64,000 nt of DNA. It comes from DASVUS01 sp036388675. Its GTDB lineage: Bacteria; Armatimonadota; Abditibacteriia; Abditibacteriales; Abditibacteriaceae. The notes below the pieces were generated by a model, which saw only the letters and a program-made list of their open reading frames with translations, did not search any database and had not been told where the DNA came from. Numbering within the stretch: position 1 is the first letter of the stretch; each line of letters opens with the position of its first letter. This document shows positions 24,472 to 34,671 of this stretch, in pieces. Made by a program: the position numbers and the translations under genes. The DNA lies in assembly GCA_036388675.1 (NCBI GenBank), contig DASVRI010000039.1:124001-188000 (forward strand), given 5' to 3'.

Positions 24472-25554
24472 GTGGGTGAAACGTCGTTTGATCTGATGTC
24501 GTTGTTTTGGATGCTGGTGCGCATCATCGCCATCTTCGCCGGTGTGATGACGATGGTGCCCATCCTCATCTGGATGGAGCGCAAAGTTGTGGCGATGTTT
24601 CAGTTTCGCATTGGCCCCAACCGGTTGGGGCCGTTCGGCGCGATGCAGCCACTGGCCGACGCGCTCAAGCTCATCATGAAGGAAGACATCACGCCAGCGG
24701 GTGTCGATAGGTTCATCTACTTCCTGGCGCCGCTGCTGGCGATGGTTCCGGCTCTGCTTGCAGCCGCCGTCATTCCGTTCGGGCCCGCTTCATGGACGCG
24801 CATTACCGACCTCAACCACTCGGTGCTGTACACGTTTCTGCTGGCTTCGCTGGGCGTTTATGCCATCACTCTGGCCGGCTGGGCGAGCAACAACAAGTAC
24901 TCGCTAATGGGTGCCTTGCGTTCCGCCGCACAGATGATTTCTTATGAACTCGGCATGGGCTTGTCGCTCATCACGGTTGTCATGCTGACCGGGACGTTTA
25001 GCCTGCGCGAGATCGTTGAGCAGCAACACTTGCTGGGCTGGAATGTGTTTCGCGCGCCGACGATGTTCATCGCATTTCTGGTATTCTTCATCGCCGGTAT
25101 TGCGGAGACCAATCGCGCGCCTTTCGACCTGGCTGAAGCTGAAACCGAACTTGTCGCCGGCTTTCACACCGAGTACTCAAGCTTTAAGTTCGCCATGTTT
25201 TTCATGGCTGAATATGTCAACATGGTCATTTTCTCGGCCATTGCCACCACGCTCTTTATGGGCGGCTGGAGCGGGCCGGGCGTCAATTTCCAGCCGGCAG
25301 CATATGATGCCGCCGGTGCGCTCGTCACACCGGCTACAGTGGTTGGCGGCTGGCCATTCGTGTTGCTGGGCGTGTTTTACTTCGTGGCGAAGATCTTCTT
25401 TTTTCTTTTCACATATATGTGGATTCGCGCCACGCTGCCACGCTTCCGTTACGACCAGTTGATGAACTTTGGCTGGAAGCGTCTGGTGCCGATTAGCCTG
25501 GCAAATATTTTTCTCGTGGCGATGTTCATCGCATGGCGCCGCGACTGGTTTTAA
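24472..25554 (+). CDS. nuoH: NADH-quinone oxidoreductase subunit H
   Basis: 360 residues, about eight membrane helices; forms the link between quinone pocket and proton channels. Marks: 'LIWMERKVVAMFQFRIGPNR' with 'LGPFGAMQPLADALKLIMKE', 'WASNNKYSLMGALRSAAQMI' and 'AETNRAPFDLAEAETELVAG' then 'FHTEYSSFKFAMFFMAEY'. GTG 24472 follows GAGGAG. GAGTACTC at 25171 is read Glu-Tyr-Ser in the conserved 'TEYS' motif (alanine is not usual there), while 24896 has a one-base variant (AAGTACTC). Confidence 0.93.
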   Translation: MGETSFDLMSLFWMLVRIIAIFAGVMTMVPILIWMERKVVAMFQFRIGPNRLGPFGAMQPLADALKLIMKEDITPAGVDRFIYFLAPLLAMVPALLAAAVIPFGPASWTRITDLNHSVLYTFLLASLGVYAITLAGWASNNKYSLMGALRSAAQMISYELGMGLSLITVVMLTGTFSLREIVEQQHLLGWNVFRAPTMFIAFLVFFIAGIAETNRAPFDLAEAETELVAGFHTEYSSFKFAMFFMAEYVNMVIFSAIATTLFMGGWSGPGVNFQPAAYDAAGALVTPATVVGGWPFVLLGVFYFVAKIFFFLFTYMWIRATLPRFRYDQLMNFGWKRLVPISLANIFLVAMFIAWRRDWF

Positions 25555-25585
25555 ACGATAGATTTTGAAGTAGGAGTACTCGACA

Positions 25586-26137
25586 ATGGCTAAAACTGTC
25601 CCTGGAATGGGGATTATCAAAGGCATGGGCCGCACGCTGAAACACGCGCTTGGCACCACGTTTGGCAAAGAACAAATTACCGTTTCGTATCCCGAACAGG
25701 AGAAGCCGCGCCCGCACCGTTTTCGCGGACGCCACATCCTGAACCGCTACGAAAACGGTCTGGAAAAGTGCATCGGCTGTTCGTTGTGCGCCGCGGCCTG
25801 TCCGGCGGAAGCGATCTGGGTTGAGGCGGCGGAAAACGACCCTGAGAACCGCGTCTCGCCCGGCGAACGATATGCGGCACGCTACGAAATTAACATGCTG
25901 CGCTGCATTTTTTGCGGCTACTGCGAAGAAGCGTGTCCCACCGGCGCTGTGCAGCTCGGCTACGATTACAAAATGGTCGATCAACAAGACGTGCAACAGG
26001 ACTGGTCGAGTAGAGATAACTTCATCTTCGTCAAAGAGCAAATGCTGGTTGAACCCGGCCAGGGCAAACCCGACCCGTTGAGCCAGGCTCTGGACGAACG
26101 CCTGAAACAAAACCCCAACCACGATCGCGTGTGGTGA
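25586..26137 (+). CDS. nuoI: NADH-quinone oxidoreductase subunit I
   Basis: 183 residues. Two [4Fe-4S] motifs: 'CIGCSLCAAACPAEAIWVE' and 'CIFCGYCEEACPTGAVQLG', with 'RFRGRHILNRYENGLEKCIG' before and the N-terminal amphipathic helix 'IIKGMGRTLKHALG'. It carries clusters N6a/N6b next to the quinone site. TAGGAGTACTCGACAATG shows the palindrome acting as ribosome site. It is the last nuo gene of the cluster; nuoJ, K, L, M and N do not follow, and a strong terminator does. Confidence 0.93.
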   Translation: MAKTVPGMGIIKGMGRTLKHALGTTFGKEQITVSYPEQEKPRPHRFRGRHILNRYENGLEKCIGCSLCAAACPAEAIWVEAAENDPENRVSPGERYAARYEINMLRCIFCGYCEEACPTGAVQLGYDYKMVDQQDVQQDWSSRDNFIFVKEQMLVEPGQGKPDPLSQALDERLKQNPNHDRVW

Positions 26138-26170
26138 GTGTGAGTACTCGTTCCCGAACAAAGAGAGAAA

Positions 26171-26207
26171 CAGCAAAGCCTCCGATCAAGAATCGGAGGC
26201 TTTGCTG
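26171..26207. terminator. Bidirectional rho-independent terminator
   Basis: A 16-bp perfect stem (26171-26186 with 26192-26207, core AGCAAAGCCTCCGAT) with a 5-nt loop is followed by TTTTA on the plus side and, on the minus side, by TTTCTCTCTT. It separates the convergent nuoI and manganese catalase genes. Confidence 0.88.
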
Positions 26208-26268
26208 TTTTATGCACCTGCTCTGTTCTGTGAGCACAAGAACATCAGTGCGAATGGCTTTCGCTGTG

Positions 26269-27159
26269 TTACGAGCCCAGGACCTTCTTGGCGATATCGG
26301 CAATAACACCGGCGTCCATGCCCGGTGCGTTGAGTTGCGGCTCTTCGTCCAGTATGGGAGGAGCGTAACCTTGTGGCATACCTTGAACCACGCGCAGTTC
26401 AGACCCATCTTCAGGGTGTGTGCCCTTCCAAATTTTGTCAGCCTGGCCATAATCGTTGGGACTGAACTGGAACAAAACCTGGTGCAGGCCAGCGTCCTCA
26501 TACTTCTTTGCCTCGGGGAACGACTTGTTGCTGAGGTCGGGGATGGGCAGAAGTTTACCCACATCTACGCCCGAAACTTCTTCCAACGCCTTGGCGTAAG
26601 CCACAATGTGAACGCCGCCGCGCACCAGCAGAAAGCCCACCATCTCGCGTGCAGCAGGATCGTCAACCATTTCATAGACACGCATTTTGTTGGCACGCGC
26701 ACCGCATTCCAGAAAGAAGTTGTGCAAGAGGTCCATTTTCAAATTGCCGGTTGCCGTCACGTAGGAGCCGTTCCACGGGTTGCCCATCGAATCGACCGGC
26801 AACGCGGCCTGGCCGCTGGCGATGAAGTGATAGGCGTTGCGTGCATCCGCCGCGACCTTCAATGGAGCCTTGGAAGGGTCTTTGCCACGCACCGTGGAGC
26901 CGGTCAACAGCAGATTGATGGCATAAGAAACCAGCTCAATGTGGCTATACTCTTCGGCAGCGATGTTACAGATGAGATCGTAGTAGGGCCGCAGACGTTC
27001 TCTCCCCCGAAAGTTGAACGACTGAAACGTGTAGTTCATCAGTGTCGACATCTCGCCAAACTTGCCGCCCAGAAGTTCTTGCACGGCTGCCGCGCTGTTG
27101 GGTGATGGGCCGTTGGGTTCGGGAAACTGGATCGGTACTTGATCGATGCGAATAACCAT
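26269..27159 (-). CDS. Manganese catalase
   Basis: 296 residues, ferritin-like di-manganese catalase that splits H2O2 in the cytoplasm. All five expected metal ligands can be placed: Glu36 in 'GGKFGEMSTLMNY', Glu70 and His73 in 'AEEYSHIELV', Glu151 in 'NFFLECGARANKMRV' and His184 in 'RGGVHIVAYAKAL'. The C-terminal 60 residues form the usual extended tail. ATG 27159 follows GAGGAG eight bases away. It could protect against oxidative stress or desiccation. It is convergent with nuoI. Confidence 0.92.
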   Translation of the reverse strand: MVIRIDQVPIQFPEPNGPSPNSAAAVQELLGGKFGEMSTLMNYTFQSFNFRGRERLRPYYDLICNIAAEEYSHIELVSYAINLLLTGSTVRGKDPSKAPLKVAADARNAYHFIASGQAALPVDSMGNPWNGSYVTATGNLKMDLLHNFFLECGARANKMRVYEMVDDPAAREMVGFLLVRGGVHIVAYAKALEEVSGVDVGKLLPIPDLSNKSFPEAKKYEDAGLHQVLFQFSPNDYGQADKIWKGTHPEDGSELRVVQGMPQGYAPPILDEEPQLNAPGMDAGVIADIAKKVLGS

Positions 27160-27312
27160 TTAACATGCTCCTCGTTGTCCCCGTTTGGAGATCAGAACGC
27201 TGTTCGCCGGAAACGGTGAGCAATCTTGAGGCCGCAACTCTGTGAGAATTTGCGGAGCCATTTGCCTATGGAGAATGGTGAAAGAGCACAGGGTTACGCA
27301 GGATGTCTCATT

Positions 27313-27361
27313 TGTAGGGGCGAGGTTACATCGCCTTGGGCGCGGAGAACGCGCCCCTACG
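27313..27361. repeat. Intergenic palindrome 'GTAGGGGCG...CGCCCCTAC' and neighbours
   Basis: In the 363-base gap between manganese catalase and the dehydrogenase gene, GTAGGGGCGAGG and GCGCGCCCCTAC-type ends at 27314 and 27361 bracket an imperfect nested hairpin. This form is a common dispersed intergenic palindrome (cyanobacteria, Chloroflexota). At 27418-27432 is CACGCTCCGGGTTCG, a fragment of the 3342-3401 repeat, and GAGTACTC lies at 27488. No gene is seen in this gap. Confidence 0.65.
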
Positions 27362-27522
27362 AACCATTGAGAGCTTCTGCATAATTCTGGAGTAATCAAA
27401 CACCAGGACTTATGCATCACGCTCCGGGTTCGTCAAAAGCATTAATTTGCGTGATTCCTGACACAACCCAGTCCAGATATGGCGTGCGAGTACTCGTTCC
27501 ACATCTGTCGATTTGCTTCGGG

Positions 27523-28323
27523 TCAGTTCGCCTTCCGCTGCCCCATGGTCAGCAACCAGAGCGCGAGGCGGCGGGGCAGGAGTTTGGCGAGTAGCGCGAG
27601 GAGCTTATTGGAAGTGCCGGGAATAACCACCATCTGGCCGCGTCTCATGCCCCGATACGCCTGAGCGGCCACCTCAGAGGCGTCCATCTGGAATCTCTTT
27701 CGTTGAGGAGGAGCACTGCCATCATCAACACTATGCCAGTTGAAGGCCGTATAGGTAGGGCCTGGACACACAACTGTGACGGTGACTCCACGACCTCGTA
27801 GAGAAGTGGCCACGCTTTGCGAAAACGAAAGCAAAAAAGCTTTGCTGGAGTAGTAGGTGGACGCGTAGGGGCTGGCCAGGAATCCCGAAACCGACCCCAC
27901 GTTCAAGATGCGCCCTCGTCGGCGCTTTACCATGCCGGGTAAAAAGAACTTGGTCAGCAGCATGGGCGCCATAATATTGACATTGATGAGTGCCCTGTCG
28001 CGGGCTACATCTGTTTCCCAGAAGTTGCCGAAAGTGCCGAAACCGGCATTGTTAACCAACACGTCAACTTCTACACCCCGCTCCTGCACCTCTTGATAGA
28101 TTTGTTCCGGTGCCTCTTGAACAGAAAGATCATACAGCAGAGAAAGCGTCTCTGTGCCGAATTCTTCAGCTAACTGCGTCCTCATCTTTTGGAGGCCACT
28201 CTGGTTTCTATCAAGCAACACAATGTTGGAGCCATCGCGCGCAAACAGCCGGCACAATTCCGCGCCAATACCGCTGGCGGCTCCTGTAACCAGAACCCAT
28301 TCCTTTGATGACATGCTCTCCAT
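27523..28323 (-). CDS. Short-chain dehydrogenase/reductase (SDR)
   Basis: About 266 residues, NAD(P)-dependent oxidoreductase with Rossmann fold. 'VLVTGAASGIGAELCRLFA' is the cofactor site (TGxxxGIG), 'VDVLVNNAGFGTFG' the NNAG strand, 'GRILNVGSVSGFLASPYAST' has the catalytic Ser and 'YYSSKAFLLSFSQS' the Tyr-x3-Lys pair. The C-terminal part ('LAKLLPRRLALWLLTM') is basic and hydrophobic, as in YqjQ/DltE-type reductases. ATG 28323 or 28314 is chosen over a longer 28419 reading, since conservation begins there. No palindrome copy lies in it. Confidence 0.85.
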   Translation of the reverse strand: MESMSSKEWVLVTGAASGIGAELCRLFARDGSNIVLLDRNQSGLQKMRTQLAEEFGTETLSLLYDLSVQEAPEQIYQEVQERGVEVDVLVNNAGFGTFGNFWETDVARDRALINVNIMAPMLLTKFFLPGMVKRRRGRILNVGSVSGFLASPYASTYYSSKAFLLSFSQSVATSLRGRGVTVTVVCPGPTYTAFNWHSVDDGSAPPQRKRFQMDASEVAAQAYRGMRRGQMVVIPGTSNKLLALLAKLLPRRLALWLLTMGQRKAN

Positions 28324-28485
28324 TGTAAGTGAATTGTTGTCCGAAACGAAAAAGTTTGTCGCTCGCCTTCGGCGACACACCACCGGCACAAAAGGCGCGG
28401 GGTTATTCCTTGACCACACTGCCTGTTATTATGTGGCGGTTGGCTGGTGCTTGTTCGCTGCCTGTCAGCGTAGATGCAAGGGTCG

Positions 28486-28893
28486 TCATTTCTTCGCCTG
28501 TTCTTTTCTCCTGGCGTTAACCTGATCGAGCCAGGCTTGAATTACATTCTTCTGCTCGGGCCTGCGCTGTATGGCTTGTTTGAACGTGTCCTCGGCGTCA
28601 TCAAACTGTTGCTTATGGAGGTAGGCAACGCCAGCCCAATAAAACGCGGCACCATCGCGAGGCCTTTGGCGTTGGCGATTTCGGGACAGGACTAGAAGCT
28701 GATCCCACTCCTCTTCTCGATACAAAGTATCTGCCTGTTCGACGAATGTTCGTCCGAAGCGGACTTCCCGGTTCTCTCGGACATCGTCAACCACATGGTA
28801 AATACTTGCTCCAACCAACCCTATCAGGCACAAAACGCCAAGCAGCAGGATATTTCTGATGCTGCGCAGTTGAGCTAATAGTTTTTCATCCAT
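28486..28893 (-). CDS. TPR-repeat membrane-anchored protein
   Basis: 135 residues. Residues about 13-35 ('NILLLGVLCLIGLVGASIYH') form one membrane helix. The rest includes two TPR-like helical pairs, 'FVEQADTLYREEEWDQLLVL' and 'AFYWAGVAYLHKQQFDDAED' with 'TFKQAIQRRPEQ'. It probably acts as a protein-protein adaptor on the cytoplasmic or periplasmic side. ATG 28893 has little ribosome-site support. Upstream 250 bases to 29143 (divergent) hold no other gene. Confidence 0.65.
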   Translation of the reverse strand: MDEKLLAQLRSIRNILLLGVLCLIGLVGASIYHVVDDVRENREVRFGRTFVEQADTLYREEEWDQLLVLSRNRQRQRPRDGAAFYWAGVAYLHKQQFDDAEDTFKQAIQRRPEQKNVIQAWLDQVNARRKEQAKK

Positions 28894-29142
28894 GTTGCCT
28901 ATTTTAGCCTGCTACTCGCTATCATGTTGTATAGCGCGGCATATGCCGGCTGGCGGCGGTCAATACAGATTAACGCCAGGGGCTAATTCGTTGTCTACGT
29001 ATGTAGCGTCACGAAGCGTCATGCGGCGCAGATGTTGTTTTTGCAAGGAACGAGTAAGAGTACCCGGTTGCAATGTAAACTAGAAGAGTCGTGAAACTTG
29101 ACTGTGATTCTCTTTTCCCGTGAGAAAGTAAAGTAGAAAGTT

Positions 29143-30903
29143 ATGACTGATTTTGCATTTAAAGAAGACGAACAAAACTTAGCAGAGCAAGCCGCGCCGG
29201 GCACTTCTGCCGCAGCCGCACTGAATCCTGCAAATAACCAGAATAACATTGACACGGCAGAACAGGACTCTGCCGCGCCTGCGCCGCAGCCAACTGTGCC
29301 ACTGCCGGCTGCTGCCCTGGCGCCTTCACCACAAGTGCCGTTACCCAAGGTGCCCGCGCCGACAGCAGGTGCTACGGCACACCCGGCCACAGCCGCACCA
29401 AGAATAACTGCGCCTGCACCTGTTGCACCCGTGCCGGGCGCGCCGACAACTCCGAACTCTCGACAGGCTGCGACATCGGCTGCGCCAAAGCCTGCACCGG
29501 CAGCACCGTCTCCGGCTATTCCCTCGCCACTGTTGCCCGGAACGCCGAAACCTGCCGCTGCCAGTGCGACTGCACCGAAAGCCGCAGCGCCGCAACATCC
29601 GGTGGAAGTACCGACCGGGACGACAACAGCAACAGCAACGAGCAATAAACCGTCTGCGACGCGTTCGCCACAACCCGTGGTTCCAACACCTGCTGTACCC
29701 AACATAATGTCTCCGGCGCAACAGGCCGCCGCCGCAGCAGGTGTTCCAACAACCGGCGAACTGGCCCGCGCGCAAATGAAAACTACGGCTCGCGAGCGCG
29801 TCGCCAACAAAGATGTTCCGCTGTGGCGTCAATGGTTGGATGCCCTCGACCCGGTGGCTTACTGGTTGCTGCGCGTGGCCGGAGCCGGAGCCGTGCTTTC
29901 CATCGCCTACCTTTTGTGGGGCATCTTCGGCGGGCAAATCGGGACTGCACCCAACGGCACAGATCCGCAGGTCATCCAGAACATTGCCTTAGCCGGCAGC
30001 GTGCTGAAGTGGTCGCTCATCGGCCTGGTAATCAGCACTTTTGTTCTGATGTTCGATGCCGCTCCTCTGGGTATTGCTACAGCCGTAGTGGGCGCCGCCC
30101 TGCAATTCGGCTCGCCGTTGCTGCTGAAGTCGATTGGGCAAACTCCGGCCATGGGCGCGTTCGCCATTCAACTCATCGCGGCGGGCAAAGTCATTTTCAT
30201 GTTGGGTCTCATCAAGACGGCTCTTGATACGGCAGCGTGGCTCTCCGAGTTGCCCAACCGTATGCAGCAGCGTGCTGATGTCGGTGTGGGACAAATGGCC
30301 GAAGTGGCACAGCAACGTGCGGCCCGTAACGCCACCATGTTTTCTCCCTGCTGGCAACTGCCGTTTTGTCGCGAAGTGATTCGCAAACAGTGCCCGGCTT
30401 ATCTGGCGAAAACGCGCTGCTGGAAATTCGGACGCGGCTGCTACTGCGACGAGGAAATGATTTCGCGCATCATTCGCGGTGAGTCCATTGACATGATTAA
30501 AGCGCCGACACGCATGAGCCGTCAGGGCAAGCCGCCGTGTGGCCGCTGCTATATTTTTCTCGAACACCAGACGCTCAAATACAAAATGTTTAGCCCTGTG
30601 GCCATTCCCGCCACGATCATCATCATGTATTTGGGCTGGGGCACCTACGAACGCCTCTTCGGCGTGCTGGGCGGTTCGCTCACAGCGGTATGGGCCAAAC
30701 TGTCATTTGCCAAGGCAACCGTTACCACAACGGTCACCACCACAACCAGCACGCCCGGCATGCCCGACATGAGCAATTACCAGCTATCACCCGAGCAGGT
30801 GCAAATCGCTGCGATGAACATGTTCGGCTTTCTACTGGGATTCTTTCTGCTGATCTACTTGTCGAAAGCTATCGAGTGGGCGATCTATAAAGCGAAATTC
30901 TAA
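29143..30903 (+). CDS. Pro/Ala-rich, Cys-rich membrane protein, family not recognised
   Basis: 586 residues. Residues 1-205 are disordered Pro/Ala/Thr. About 240-370 hold three to four membrane helices ('AGAGAVLSIAYLLWGIFGG', 'LIGLVISTFVLMFDAAPLG'). Residues about 400-480 form a soluble loop with at least nine Cys ('SPCWQLPFCREVIRKQC', 'KTRCWKFGRGCYCDEEMI', 'GKPPCGRCYIFLEHQ'), which looks metal-binding. A C-terminal helix pair follows ('MNMFGFLLGFFLLIYLS'). No known domain comes to mind. ATG 29143 follows a weak AGTAGAAAG. It is followed by the 46-bp palindrome terminator. Confidence 0.55.
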   Translation: MTDFAFKEDEQNLAEQAAPGTSAAAALNPANNQNNIDTAEQDSAAPAPQPTVPLPAAALAPSPQVPLPKVPAPTAGATAHPATAAPRITAPAPVAPVPGAPTTPNSRQAATSAAPKPAPAAPSPAIPSPLLPGTPKPAAASATAPKAAAPQHPVEVPTGTTTATATSNKPSATRSPQPVVPTPAVPNIMSPAQQAAAAAGVPTTGELARAQMKTTARERVANKDVPLWRQWLDALDPVAYWLLRVAGAGAVLSIAYLLWGIFGGQIGTAPNGTDPQVIQNIALAGSVLKWSLIGLVISTFVLMFDAAPLGIATAVVGAALQFGSPLLLKSIGQTPAMGAFAIQLIAAGKVIFMLGLIKTALDTAAWLSELPNRMQQRADVGVGQMAEVAQQRAARNATMFSPCWQLPFCREVIRKQCPAYLAKTRCWKFGRGCYCDEEMISRIIRGESIDMIKAPTRMSRQGKPPCGRCYIFLEHQTLKYKMFSPVAIPATIIIMYLGWGTYERLFGVLGGSLTAVWAKLSFAKATVTTTVTTTTSTPGMPDMSNYQLSPEQVQIAAMNMFGFLLGFFLLIYLSKAIEWAIYKAKF

Positions 30904-30914
30904 CCCGTTCGCGA

Positions 30915-30960
30915 CAACACACAGGGCGCTTCCGAGTACTCGGAAGCGCCCTGTGTGTTG
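30915..30960. terminator. 46-bp perfect palindrome, bidirectional terminator, GAGTACTC at centre
   Basis: Bases 30915-30937 are the exact reverse complement of 30938-30960. The centre is CCGAGTACTCGG. The stem is GC-rich (core AGGGCGCTTCC) and stands between the convergent Cys-rich membrane gene and the cyclotransferase gene. No long T run flanks it, but its size and place argue for termination of both transcripts. Confidence 0.75.
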
Positions 30961-30966
30961 GGTTAC

Positions 30967-31914
30967 TTAATCTTCAACTTCGATTTCAAAGAGACGCGGC
31001 CACAGTTTGCCGGTGACAAAAATGCGTTTCTGCTTCGCATCGTAAGCGATGCCATTCAGCACATCTTCCTGGCCGCTGCGCTGCGAAAGCGGCAGAAGGC
31101 CACTCAGGTCAAGCGTGGACTTGACCTTTCCCGTAGCGGGATCAATGCGCACCACCAGGTCGGTTTGCCACACGTTAGCCCATACTTCACCTTCGATCCA
31201 TTCCAACTCATTGAGGTTATGCAGCGGCACGCCATCGAGAGTGACACGAAGGCGGCGCACCGGTTGATAAGTCTTGCTATCGAGATAAGTCAATGTGTCG
31301 CTGCCGTCGCTCATGACGAGATTCTTGCCGTCGTATGTGATGCCCCAACCTTCGGTCTTATAGGTGAAGTACGCGAGCGGCTTCAAACTCTTGCGATCAT
31401 ACACCAGGCCACGGCGCGATTGCCACGTTAGCTGCACCAGGCGTTCGCCGACCAGCGCCAATCCCTCGGCAAATAAGGGACGCGGCACAGCGGTTTCTTG
31501 CAATACGCGCCCCGAAGGAAACTCGACGCGCCGCAGCGAAGAACGCCCCTCAAGTCCTGTGCTTTCGTAGAAGCCGCCGTCATGCCACAAAAGCCCCTGT
31601 GTGAAGGCGTCGGCATCGTGCGGGTAGTTGTTGAGTACTCGATAACCTGTCGATTTGGTGTGCCGTGTCGTCTGCGCTGCCGCTGGCGTTTGCGTTGGCT
31701 TTGTCGCTTGATGCGCTGATGGCGGAGTTGTTGATGCGGCAGTTGTGACGGCACCCGACACCATCGTCCGTGGAGCACGCGCAGTAACGGCGCACAACAC
31801 TGCCAGAGCCAGCAACGACAATGCGGAGGCGCCGACAGGCCACCAGCGACGCCGCGCGAGGGCATTCTTCGGTGCGTGGTGCGACCGCGTTGAAAGCGAT
31901 TTACTTGGAGACAT
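30967..31914 (-). CDS. Glutaminyl-peptide cyclotransferase (beta-propeller type)
   Basis: 315 residues. The plant/bacterial glutaminyl cyclase family forms pyroglutamate at protein N-termini. Residues about 24-50 hold a signal anchor, so it acts outside the membrane. Family marks: 'NNYPHDADAFTQGLLWHDGG', 'FYESTGLEGRSSLRRVEF', 'LVQLTWQSRRGLVYDRKSL', 'EGWGITYDGKNLVMSDGSD' and 'NELEWIEGEVWANVWQTD'. GAGTACTC at 31633 is read Arg-Val-Leu. The stop is 6 bases beyond the palindrome at 30915-30960. Confidence 0.85.
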   Translation of the reverse strand: MSPSKSLSTRSHHAPKNALARRRWWPVGASALSLLALAVLCAVTARAPRTMVSGAVTTAASTTPPSAHQATKPTQTPAAAQTTRHTKSTGYRVLNNYPHDADAFTQGLLWHDGGFYESTGLEGRSSLRRVEFPSGRVLQETAVPRPLFAEGLALVGERLVQLTWQSRRGLVYDRKSLKPLAYFTYKTEGWGITYDGKNLVMSDGSDTLTYLDSKTYQPVRRLRVTLDGVPLHNLNELEWIEGEVWANVWQTDLVVRIDPATGKVKSTLDLSGLLPLSQRSGQEDVLNGIAYDAKQKRIFVTGKLWPRLFEIEVED

Positions 31915-32008
31915 AGGGGCGATTGACTCTCTTTACACGAGATGAGTTCCTTAGACGCTCTTGAATCGGTGGCGGTTTTGCGTTATCTTTGATTAGTCGT
32001 TTGTATCT

Positions 32009-32085
32009 GGAGGGTGTAGCTCATTTGGCAGAGCGCGAGATTGTGGCTCTCGAGGTAGCGGGTTCGATCCCCGTCACTCTCCCCA
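32009..32085 (+). tRNA. tRNA-His (GTG)
   Basis: A full cloverleaf can be folded: acceptor GAGGGTG (32010-32016) with CACTCTC (32075-32081), D arm GCTC/GAGC, anticodon arm CGAGA-TTGTGGC-TCTCG with anticodon GTG at 32043-32045, T arm GCGGG-TTCGATC-CCCGT, and encoded CCA at 32083-32085. The extra G at 32009 opposite the C discriminator at 32082 is the mark of tRNA-His, which confirms the anticodon assignment. Confidence 0.96.
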
Positions 32086-32604
32086 ACATCCACTCATTTT
32101 ACCACTTGGAGCCACACGGGCCTCCAGCCAGAAGGATTGTCTTTCTCAAGACTTCTCCGCGAAGATTCTGCCTCGTTGGCAGTGTGTGCTCCGCTGCAAA
32201 TACCGTCACTTTAGACTCGAAGAGATTTTTCCCGGCATCCTGCATTGCCTGGTGCCGGGAACATCTTTCGTAATCGCCTTGTTTTTGTTGCCTGAGGCGC
32301 ATCTTGCGTGCTATTTTGATATGCAGTATAAGTGTGCATCAAAGCGCCTTACTGTTGCATGCTCGCACTGCTGCAACAATTCCCCGATGAATCGCGTCGT
32401 GCTGAGCGATCCACATTTCAATCTGAGACGACTGCCGTCACTGCACCACTGATCTGCAAGTCGTTCAAAAAAGGGTTTCGCCACACGCCGTAGAGCCCAC
32501 AACATCTGCCGCTGGCGTTCGCACAACAGACTCGCCACACGTCGCAGCCTCACCAACCAGATAGCGGTTTTAGACAGGTTTTAGCTCCTTCAGGGAGGTT
32601 TTCA
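32086..32604. other. Gene-free stretch before the eCIS operon
   Basis: 519 bases without a convincing gene. Open frames of 60-90 codons exist on both strands but lack ribosome sites and look random. No clear promoter, repeat or attachment-site copy of the tRNA end was found. The final part, CTCCTTCAGGGAGGTTTTCA, holds the ribosome site of the sheath gene; CTCC-TTCA-GGGAG is also a short hairpin (stem 4-5) that could hide it. The eCIS promoter must lie here or within the tRNA transcript. Confidence 0.5.
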
Positions 32605-34605
<2,001 letters not shown>

Positions 34606-34671
34606 GTACTTGCATGAGTATTCAGCAGCCCAACAGAGACCAACCAAAACTCCAAGAAGGAGGCGACTCGA

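Noticed and set aside
26131..27105. 324-codon plus-strand frame over manganese catalase
   Set aside because: The minus strand has all five catalase metal ligands; this frame has no family likeness and starts before a strong terminator.
29019..29810. 263-codon frame antisense to the Pro/Ala-rich N-terminus
   Set aside because: Low-complexity Gly/Ala/Val mirror of the real gene's codon bias; no start context.
32186..32452. Small gene before the eCIS
   Set aside because: 88-codon frame without ribosome site or recognisable features.
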